This document shows, in pieces, positions 1 through 5,456 of a stretch of DNA of 10,402 nucleotides; the stretch's first letter is position 1; each line of letters starts with the position of its first letter. The notes beneath the pieces were generated by a model. That model searched no databases, was not told the origin of the DNA, and was given only the letters and a program-made list of their open reading frames with translations. Origin of the DNA: Thermomucor indicae-seudaticae (taxonomy: Eukaryota > Mucoromycota > Mucoromycetes > Mucorales > Lichtheimiaceae); NCBI GenBank assembly GCA_000787465.1, contig JSYX01000894.1, positions 1-10,402 of the forward strand, read 5' to 3'. The position numbers and the translations under genes were made by a program.

Positions 1-191
1 GGTATCGGTCTCCATACCGACAAGTCCTTGTCGCGAGTGCCCTCAGCCTCACCACGCTGAGCCCGCAGCTGGTCAAGTTCGGCGCGCATGGTCGCCACAT
101 CTTGCGCCAGCCGTACATATTCGTTTTGCGAGACGAACTGGTTGTTGTTGATGCTACTGTCGCTGTTGTTGAGGTTGCTCATCGTGTTCAT
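1..191 (-). CDS. Partial 5' end of a small Asn/Ser-rich coiled-coil protein (accessory-ORF family)
   Basis: The reading frame starts at the ATG at 191-189 and stays open for 63 codons to the window edge, so the rest of the gene lies outside. The first 20 residues are rich in Asn and Ser (MNTMSNLNNSDSSINNN), followed by a heptad-like stretch (EYVRLAQDVATMRAELDQL) that should form a short coiled coil. The same plan, an Asn/Ser head then a short coiled coil, is seen in the intact gene at 4589-5275, so I treat them as two members of one family; the match is one of layout more than of identical residues. The leader upstream of the ATG is pyrimidine-rich (CTTTTTCTCTCTC), as before fungal starts. 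No function is recognised. Chance is unlikely because codon pattern and composition are protein-like, but the small size keeps confidence moderate. Confidence 0.5.
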   Translation of the reverse strand, partial: MNTMSNLNNSDSSINNNQFVSQNEYVRLAQDVATMRAELDQLRAQRGEAEGTRDKDLSVWRPI

Positions 192-241
192 TCAAGAGAG
201 AGAAAAAAGCAAAGACACTTAGTATGGTGCCTTTGCGCCAT

Positions 242-247
242 TTTATT
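242..247 (-). promoter_or_regulatory. Poly(A) signal AATAAA
   Basis: AATAAA on the minus strand lies 11 bases after the TAA stop of the candidate last exon at 259-483. This placement supports a real 3' gene end there, although the hexamer is common in AT-rich DNA. Confidence 0.4.
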
Positions 248-258
248 TGTCCATAGGG

Positions 259-483
259 TTACACTTTAACGCCGTGTTTAAAAAATTCTTTTCTCCTGGG
301 GGCAGCGGTTACGCGCCTTTTTCTGTTCTCTTCCTTTTGCTTTCCTTCATGAGTCTTCATCTGTTCATCTTGAATGGGCGCATCTGAGATGTTCAACTGA
401 GGAACTTCACTCGTCAGCTGCTTCACGTTCTGAGCCTTCATGTGCACTTCTTCTGAGCTTTCGTATTCTGAGCGTTCTTCAAT
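259..483 (-). CDS. Candidate terminal exon of an unrecognised gene
   Basis: A frame opens after a TAG at 486-484 and runs 74 codons to a TAA at 261-259. The product begins IEERSEYESSEEV, has an acidic and Gln-rich middle and a strongly basic end (KRRVTAAPRRKEFFKHGVKV), possibly a nuclear-localisation or nucleic-acid-binding tail. The bases before 483 can act as a 3' splice site: a GTTAGC donor at 554 and an acceptor at 484 define a 71-base intron that joins this frame, in phase, to an open stretch on the minus strand from 555 up to about 668 or beyond. The donor is not the best fungal consensus. AATAAA follows the stop. I do not recognise the family. It might instead be noncoding; the upstream exons are not resolved. 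Confidence 0.35.
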   Translation of the reverse strand: MEERSEYESSEEVHMKAQNVKQLTSEVPQLNISDAPIQDEQMKTHEGKQKEENRKRRVTAAPRRKEFFKHGVKV

Positions 484-862
484 CTATCTATGAGCTTCTT
501 GAGTGTCTTCTTATGAGTTCTGAAGCATTGAGAAACAAGTCGAGAAAAGCTAACCTGTTTATATGTTGTATAGATCATCCGAAATGACAAGCATGCTATC
601 AATCCTTCTCCTTCTTGTGACAAGTTCAAGTCTGCTTTTGCCAAGACAAGCCAAGATACCTTTTCCAAACTGCTTCCCCTGGTCCAGAAACAAAGGTAAA
701 CACTTCAAACCCATTCAATCAATCCCACCTCCATCTAGTTATACATTGTTATATCATTTTTATTATGTGTTTTTTGATTGTATCGCTTTTGACATGATTC
801 TTCTGCTATATAAAAATAAACGAATCATGAACAGTATCTACCTGACTCATCAGTTATTTAAG

Positions 863-1099
863 CCAATCGTTTGCCAAGACGTCATTTGCGATGTCCAATA
901 AAATAGCTATATTTCATCAATGCCAGCGAATACCATGTAGCGAGACTGCGGTTGAGCATGCATGCATATGCACCAATCATTTCTCAGAGACGTCCAACAA
1001 AATAGATGAATTCTCTGGTGCCAGCGAAAAACGTATTGCCAGCTTGCCGTCGAGCACGCATCTGCACCAGTCATTGCCATGGGCCACCCAATAAAACGT
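863..1099. repeat. Diverged tandem repeat, about 2.3 units
   Basis: Three units begin with CCAATC or CCAGTC: 863-972 (110 bases), 973-1066 (94 bases) and a partial unit 1067-1099. Shared landmarks in order are CCAATCrTTT, GACGTC, a GTCCAAyAAAATAG block, TGCCAGCGAA, a GAGCAtGCAT/GAGCACGCAT block and TGCAC; the last unit ends CCCAATAAAACG. The unit lengths are not a multiple of three apart, and the units contain indels, so this is more likely noncoding satellite or element sequence than a protein repeat. The short plus-strand frame across it (891-1094) looks accidental. Confidence 0.6.
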
Positions 1100-1220
1100 A
1101 ACCTGTGAACAGCTTTTTACCAATCGGATTCTTACGGACATGCGCTGCAGTGTAACCGGCCAAAATTTCCATGTATAGGAGTCCTTGGCTGAGGCGAAAT
1201 TCGAACCCAGGCCTGTAACA

Positions 1221-1278
1221 CGGATATAACCCGGCTATAACACCGGTGTTATAGCCTTGTTATAGCCGGATATAACAC
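1221..1278. repeat. Modular palindromic cluster with a perfect 24-bp palindrome
   Basis: Bases 1233-1256 form a perfect palindrome, GGCTATAACACC joined to its own reverse complement GGTGTTATAGCC. The flanks carry further copies of the same half-units: GGATATAAC at 1222 and 1268 and a second GTTATAGCC at 1259-1267. The cluster could extrude as a cruciform or be a dimeric protein-binding site or a short inverted-repeat element. No gene uses it visibly. Confidence 0.7.
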
Positions 1279-1284
1279 CTGTCC

Positions 1285-1308
1285 GTCCCCAGTGGACTTA
1301 CTGGGGAC
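1285..1308. repeat. Perfect 9-bp hairpin
   Basis: GTCCCCAGT (1285-1293) and ACTGGGGAC (1300-1308) are perfect inverted repeats around a six-base loop. It follows the palindromic cluster directly. There is no T run after it and no gene end next to it, so a bacterial-type terminator role is not supported. From 1309 to about 1520 I see nothing convincing; the overlapping frames there (plus 1292-1477, minus 1249-1578) match nothing I know. Confidence 0.5.
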
Positions 1309-1520
1309 AAAGTGCAATTCAGCCCACATCGTCCCTGTGTTCCTGGGTGGACGCAGCCGATCTCGGGATAATGGCACGGTTGTTGGTAGGTTGAAAAGAC
1401 ATTTAGGCAGAGTAGCAGGAAAGAAAAAGTTTAGTGTAGTGAAAAAAGACGGAGAAGTTCCTTTAAGAGAGCAGTAGGTTTTATATACCTGCATGTGTTC
1501 TGATCGACGCGTAGACAGAT

Positions 1521-1650
1521 TATGAGTAATAAAAGGTGGACTGCGGGTTATCACTATGATGTGTCTTTCGTGAGTCATGTCTGTCTTTGTGAGTCATACA
1601 ACGGTATGGCCGCTGTCAGTGACAAGCATGAGTCATCTATGTGAGTAACA
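1521..1650. repeat. Cluster of TGAGTCAT repeats beside a CACTATGA sequence
   Basis: CACTATGA begins at 1552. Its eight bases equal the first eight of the CACTA-type terminus at 9446. Around it lie TGAGTAAT (1523), TGAGTCAT (1571 and 1590), TGAGTCAT (1629) and TGAGTAAC (1642). The two middle copies sit in longer direct repeats: GTGTCTTTCGTGAGTCAT at 1561-1578 and CTGTCTTTGTGAGTCAT at 1581-1597. Repeated short motifs next to a CACTA end are typical of the subterminal region of CACTA transposons, where the transposon's own DNA-binding protein binds. Copy 1 of the Tnp2 gene starts just downstream, so this may be the 5' end of its element. The TGAGTCA core also equals an AP-1/Gcn4-type site. Confidence 0.4.
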
Positions 1651-2584
1651 CGGAGTGCAAAAGCGGCCGCTTGGTGGAACAGCGCCTTCCTTTTAAGAAT
1701 TTTTATATTTTCTGCTGGCCTTTTTATCTCGCCGAAAGGCCGAATAAAAATAAATCTTGGAATAAAAATTGAAAACGATTCTCAGCCAATCATTCAGTTC
1801 TATGCCAAAATTTTATTTTATTCAGAGAGATATTTGGAACACCCTGATATACCTGCTTGCGGCGTAGCGTTACGCGAAGAGAACGTAAGTCAAAATGTAT
1901 GACGATGAGCACAAAATAAAAGCACACAACCTAACTTCCTTGTAGATTCCAGCTAGAAAAACAGAAACAGAGAAACCACAGGATTATAGGCCGTATGAAG
2001 ATGACGAATCCCCCGGCTCCGGCAGAGAGGTAGAACTCTGGGGCCCATTCAAATACCAGCCGCATGATGAAGAGTTGAAAGCGCTCCTTGCTAGGTTCTA
2101 CCGGGTCAATGCTGAAGAGTTCGAAAGCTGTACGTCAGGCCAAGTTGAGGTAAGCCGTGAGGCTTTCCTCAACGGTACGATCATGGAGACCCCAGTGCCA
2201 GGCAACGTGCATCAGCGGGCTGCCAATCTGGTGCTGATGGCTCTGGATGTGAACAAGCATGCGAAGCTGTCCACTACTACGAAAAATGAGACCGTCGACT
2301 TCTTCGGCGAAGTATTAATGTTCTTTCAACATATCTGCAAAGAAACGACCGAAAAGGGTTTCAAAGAAACGACGAGACCATTGGCCCTGGTTGACGTCTT
2401 CGATGGCGTCAAACTCGAGAATGGAATTCCCGCCCGAACAAGGTCGAATTGTAAGCGCATTGTCGACAGCGTCGCGTCGATCAGATCACTGGTAGGGGTG
2501 CGACATAACGAGAAAAAACAATACTTCATCTGGCCTGGAATGTACGATGAGAAGCTCAAGTTTGGGCCAGTGGCTTTGCTTTAA
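1645..2584 (+). pseudogene. Tnp2-like (CACTA/EnSpm-type) transposase, C-terminal part, copy 1
   Basis: Two joined segments: an open frame 1645-1884, a 61-base intron 1885-1945 (donor GTAAGT, branch-like CTAAC, acceptor TTGTAG), and 1946-2584 ending in TAA. The first segment contains SAGLFISPKGRIKINLG and YSERYLEHP, the counterpart of the DUF4218-like block in copy 2 (GPLCCISGRSMQRMNG, SRFLER). The second is acidic at its start (YEDDESPGSGREVELWGP). Its end, FFGEVL, then LALVDVFDGVKLENG, RIVDSV, LVG and YFIW, aligns block by block with the end of copy 2 (FFGQVL, LLAGMDIF, VKL, CVVNM, MVG, YIVW). About two thirds of a normal transposase, including everything before the DUF4218-like block, is missing, so it is a fragment. 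The terminal segment has no internal stop. The start at 1645 is only the end of the open frame; homology is clear from about 1715. Confidence 0.65.
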
Positions 2585-2639
2585 ATTTAGAAGTCGAGAA
2601 TTGTTTAATTTTTACAAATGATAAGCATGAAGCCAAAGC

Positions 2640-2931
2640 TTACCTGTCCGCGAAGCAATAGTCTAAGCAAAGCCCTCTGGCCTCTGACTGATGTATTTTA
2701 CATGCAGTTTTCGACTCTCGTTTGTGGCATGACACGAGGCGAGCGAAAACGGCAAAGACAGCTTCGCTTTTTGCAACCCGAAAATTTCTCAATCTCCAAT
2801 CCTTGTTACACACAGATTTTTGAAAAAACTGGTCTTTGTCGCGGTAGTGGTTGCCAATAAGGTATAAACCGTTGGCGGTCGTTGCTCGAGAGCACACGAC
2901 GTAAAACATGGCCCGAGACATTCCTTGCATA
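2640..2931 (-). pseudogene. PIF1-like helicase, C-terminal fragment cut by the Tc1 insertion
   Basis: The minus-strand frame begins at the Tc1 insertion point and gives GMSRAMFYVVCSRATTANGL followed by YLIGN. This matches the conserved end of PIF1/Helitron-type superfamily 1 helicases (YVAxSR-x-T-xx-GLYL), which contains the arginine finger of motif VI. The tail (HYRDKDQFFQKSV and on) is basic and less conserved, and the frame stops at 2642-2640. A GTAAGC donor overlaps that stop, so the intact gene may have spliced onward, into sequence now lost next to Tnp2 copy 1. Motif V/VI residues expected just upstream lie across the Tc1 element at 4420-4451. Family membership is clear from the motif; it is a fragment and cannot act as a helicase. 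Confidence 0.65.
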
Positions 2932-2959
2932 CACTCCCCTCCAAAAAGTTTTCGTACGG
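2932..2959 (+). repeat. Tc1 terminal inverted repeat, left
   Basis: 28 bases identical to the reverse complement of 4260-4287; preceded by the TA duplication at 2930-2931. Similarity stops directly inside the repeat. Confidence 0.92.
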
Positions 2960-3106
2960 TTGGTCGAACTCCGCTGGATCACAGTTGAACCAACTATTTT
3001 CATAACGCATTTTGAAGACCTTAAACACATGCTAGAAGCTTGAAAACAACAGAGTAGATAGTGTATCTCATGAAGATTATTGTATTGTTTTTGAAATTTA
3101 AAAAGA

Positions 3107-4176
3107 TTAATATTTGGTGTAGCCGCCATGAGCGTCTATGAAGGCCTGACATCTCCGGCCAATTGACTCCACAAGATTCTTGCAGATTTCGACTGGAATA
3201 CTGGCCCACGCCTCGAGCAGCGCCTCTTTCAACTGTTGTATATTGTGGATTAGGTATCGGCGCTGTGCGAGACGCCGCTCGAGCTCCCCCCAAAGATGTT
3301 CGATGGGATTGAGATCTGGGCTCTGCGCAGGCCAGTATTCCATCGTCGGTATCCGGTTCATAGCCTTCCACCAACGAGCGTGTGAGCCGGTGTGGCAGCT
3401 GGCGTTATCCTCCTGGAATATGTAGTGGTCCTCCTGTCTGTCCCTCGTAAGTTGGCGAAGGTACAGGTAGAAGGACCAGGACAAGACGTTGATGTATTCG
3501 TCCTGTCCCACGTTACCGTCCACGACGCAAAGAGGTCCGACGCCAGAAGCAGTGAAGCACCCCCAAACCATCACGGAACCGCCACCGTACTTGGTCGTTC
3601 CCTTTACGTGATGGTTCAAGAGTGTTTCACCGTCCTTACGGAGCACTCTTGGCCGTCTGTCATTGCTGTTCAGCTTGAATCTCGATTCGTCGGACCAGAT
3701 CACCTTGGCCCACTGATCGTTGGTCCAGTTGACGTGCTCCCGAGCCCAAGCCTTGCGCTCTGCTTGCTTGTCGTCGTCCAGAAGGGGTTTACAAACAGCA
3801 ACACGAGAGCGGAAGCCTTGGGCATGGACGTTTTCCCGAACTGTGTTGAGACTGACCGGGCCAATCTGCTCTTGCGCGAGGGCGTGATGGTACCCGAGAG
3901 TCTTTGTGGGCTCACGGCGGATGCTCAGAGCAATGTGGCGTGCAGCCCTCGCAGAAATCTTCTTTGGTCCTCGGAACGCGGCTTAGACTTAGCAGTTTCG
4001 GTTTCCTTAATGTTCTTGACGATCGATTGCACAGTTGATTTAGATAGTCCTTTTGCCTTCGCAATCGCACCGAACGACATTCCAGCCTTTCTCATGCCGA
4101 AAATCTCACTACGCTCTTCGACGGAAAGCTCACGGCTGCGTTGGCGAGGGGTGTTGGTAACTTCTGACAACGGCAT
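3107..4176 (-). pseudogene. Tc1/mariner transposase with one frameshift
   Basis: Cut-and-paste transposase of the Tc1/mariner superfamily. The best start is the ATG at 4176-4174 (MPLSEV). The N-terminal helix-turn-helix reads ELSVEERSEIFGMRKAGMSF then IAKAKGLSKSTV. The frame breaks near 3968-3973, at the usual GRPKKIS linker: PRSE in one frame, PKKISARAARHI in the next, which fits loss of one base. From there the frame is open to the stop at 3107. The second DNA-binding half (VSLNTVRENV, KPLLDDDKQAERKAWA) and the catalytic core follow: first Asp in VIWSDESRF, second in FQEDNASCH, Glu in PDLNPIEHLWGELE. I count 35 residues between the second Asp and the Glu, against 34 in classic Tc1. It ends GGYTKY. 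With the lost base restored the length would be about 356 residues, normal for the family. Confidence 0.9.
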
Positions 4177-4259
4177 TTCGCGAATGTCACTAGTAAAGAG
4201 AAGCAATAAAACAGAAACAAAAAGAAGCTATGATTTTTCTTCATGCAAAAATTTGGTCG

Positions 4260-4287
4260 CCGTACGAAAACTTTTTGGAGGGGAGTG
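4260..4287 (-). repeat. Tc1 terminal inverted repeat, right
   Basis: 28-base partner of 2932-2959, followed by the TA duplication at 4288-4289. It is the end upstream of the transposase start. Confidence 0.92.
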
Positions 4288-4451
4288 TATAAAAGAAAAG
4301 CTCAAAAGTATCAGTGTCGTCTTCGGGCTGCCCTTGCAAGCAATCCCAGCACGATACAACAGAAGTATTGTGATGCCAGCCTAATATCAAACATTAGTAG
4401 ACGAGACCTTGATACTCACCTGCTGCCAGCGAATAGTACAAGCAGAAATGC
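4288..4451 (-). pseudogene. Probable PIF1-like helicase motif remnant upstream of the Tc1 insertion
   Basis: After an acceptor-like TTATAG at 4457-4452, the bases 4451-4420 read ISACTIRWQQ, close to the PIF1 motif ACTIHKSQG that normally precedes the YVAxSR block found at 2640-2931. A GTGAGT donor follows at 4419, with CTACTAAT and ATTAG at 4381, giving a possible but very short 39-base intron. The remaining bases to the Tc1 end at 4288 do not give a clear helicase match in any frame; the frame that enters MQGMSRAMFY reads AGITILLLYRAG. I therefore call it a decayed remnant. The order and strand fit a helicase gene running from 10085 through here to 2640, but a chance match of the short motif cannot be excluded. 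Confidence 0.4.
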
Positions 4452-4464
4452 CTATAACAAGGAA

Positions 4465-4524
4465 ATGTAACATGAGCTACAGGTTGGGGTGCAAAGTTAG
4501 TACAGAACGGACATGTAACATGTC
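4465..4524. repeat. ATGTAACATG pair, one copy within a 7-bp-arm palindrome
   Basis: ATGTAACATG occurs at 4465-4474 and 4513-4522. The second copy lies in a palindrome with arms GACATGT (4510-4516) and ACATGTC (4518-4524). It lies between the accessory gene end and the helicase remnant, where the left end of the CACTA-like element is expected, but no CACTA-type terminus is visible here. Confidence 0.45.
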
Positions 4525-4588
4525 ATCCACCACCCCGGTTCACAGGTAAATATTGAAGAAAAGACTTATGAAAACAAATACTGCCGCT

Positions 4589-5275
4589 TTATTCTTCTTC
4601 AGTGACGTCTTGAGGAGAAGAGGAAATGCCATATATGTATCAGCTCCAAGTCAGATCACAAGATGGAGGCATTTAGATGAACCTGTTTACCTGTTGTGGA
4701 TGACTTCTCCTTCCTTGGGCGCAACAGGCTGCCCCAAGTAGTCCTGACGTAGGCCTTGAGGACCCAGTCGCCTTCGAATCGGTCGACGACATGATTAAGT
4801 CGCCGACGCTCGAGCTCTTGTTTCGTCAGCACGAAGGCGATCTTCTTCTCATTCTGGTTCAAAGCCTTCCAGCTCTTATTCGGGTCTTCCCCCCTCGCCT
4901 GGAGCCCGGTCCTCGTTGAGCGAGCAGCCTCCCGTATGGCATCGCGGAAATCGACCGCCTTGCCGCGCCAGCTGTCAGGGTATTCCTGTCTCAGGATGTC
5001 CCTAACAGCATCGGCATGGCTGATCTTCTTCCTCTTGCCGTCAACGCGGGAAGGCGGCTTCCTGATAAAAGGGGTAGCGGAACTCCCTACAAGACGATTC
5101 ATATAGTTAGCGACTGACGCGTGCAGAAAATGTCACTATACCTACTCGGCGTTTAACCTCGGATCATTCTTTCTAAGGCAGAAATCTTGGCATCCATAGC
5201 CGCCTTGTAAACTTCGAATTCTTCAACGCTTACGGTGTTGCTGTTGTTGTTGTTGCTGCTGTTGCTTGGTTCCAT
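4589..5275 (-). CDS. Intact three-exon 177-aa protein of unknown function, probable transposon accessory gene
   Basis: Exon 1 is 5275-5158 (ATG at 5275-5273), exon 2 is 5086-4691 and exon 3 is 4608-4589. Intron 1 (71 bases) has a GTTAAA donor, branch-like GCTAAC and CTTGTAG acceptor. Intron 2 (82 bases) has GTAAAC, CTGAT and a strong pyrimidine tract ending CTCAAG. Both junctions keep phase 1 and remove all stops. The protein has an Asn/Ser head (MEPSNSSNNNNSNT), a short coiled coil (EFEVYKAAMDAKISALERM), a basic stretch (RKPPSRVDGKRKK), a helical middle (SHADAVRDILRQEYPDSW), then KSWKALNQNEKKIAFVL, a GDWVLKAYVRTTW segment, and an acidic end (DVTEEE). There is no signal peptide or membrane segment. 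Coiled coil plus basic patches suggest an oligomeric nucleic-acid-binding protein, like the second protein of plant CACTA elements, but this is inference. It lies on the same strand, 3' of the Tnp2 gene. AATAAA overlaps its stop. Confidence 0.62.
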
Positions 5276-5447
5276 TGTGTGCAAAAAAGAAGAGAAAGAA
5301 ATAATTTTCAAAGTGAACGATCGGATTATAAATCTTTTTTTTAAAGTACGATGCGAGAGTGGTAAGGAAGTCTGAAAGTCATACAACCGTGAACAATATT
5401 ATCATAGCTAATAAGTGGGATATGGCAGCATGGGAAGTGTGTATGTA

Positions 5448-5453
5448 TTTATT
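5448..5453 (-). promoter_or_regulatory. Poly(A) signal of Tnp2 copy 2
   Basis: AATAAA lies three bases after the TAG stop (5459-5457) of Tnp2 copy 2, on the same strand. It supports that stop as the true gene end. From here to the accessory gene start (5275) there is only a leader: pyrimidine-rich sequence and a TTTATAAT at about 60 bases before the ATG that could act as a TATA element. Confidence 0.4.
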
Positions 5454-5456
5454 TAT

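Larger units (their letters stand above)
2932..4287 (-). mobile_element. Complete Tc1/mariner element, 1356 bp
   Basis: Perfect 28-bp terminal inverted repeats (start CACTCCCCTCC, end CGTACGG) lie at 2932-2959 and 4260-4287. The element is flanked by TA at 2930-2931 and 4288-4289, the target-site duplication of Tc1/mariner elements. A single transposase gene lies between them on the minus strand. The repeats have no mismatch and the transposase only one visible lesion, so the insertion looks recent compared with its surroundings. It lies inside the PIF1-like helicase relic. Confidence 0.93.

Noticed and set aside
563..901. Plus-strand frame with a hydrophobic, signal-peptide-like start
   Set aside because: Composition past the first 40 residues is that of AT-rich noncoding DNA, and it conflicts with the candidate minus-strand exon.
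1193..1216. tRNA or SINE B-box-like GGGTTCGAATTTC on the minus strand
   Set aside because: The T-arm pairs poorly and no A box, anticodon arm or acceptor stem can be drawn, so a tRNA gene is not supported; at most a decayed SINE end.
1249..1578. Overlapping plus and minus frames (1292-1477 and 1249-1578)
   Set aside because: No family resemblance, and the minus frame runs through the hairpin and part of the palindrome cluster.
2842..2850. TAGTG as the right end of the copy 1 element
   Set aside because: These bases encode HYRD in the helicase fragment and carry no repeat or duplication evidence.
3392..4384. 330-codon plus-strand open frame across the Tc1 element
   Set aside because: It is antisense to the recognised transposase and matches nothing; the transposase motifs on the minus strand explain the region.
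4525..4543. ATC followed by CACCACCCC as a possible left end with matching ATC duplication
   Set aside because: Beyond CAC it does not resemble the terminus at 9446; a three-base match is expected by chance.
5132..5140. CACTATA as a possible left CACTA terminus
   Set aside because: It lies inside intron 1 of the accessory gene, shares only CACTAT with the end at 9446, lacks the subterminal repeats, and the flanking triplets differ.
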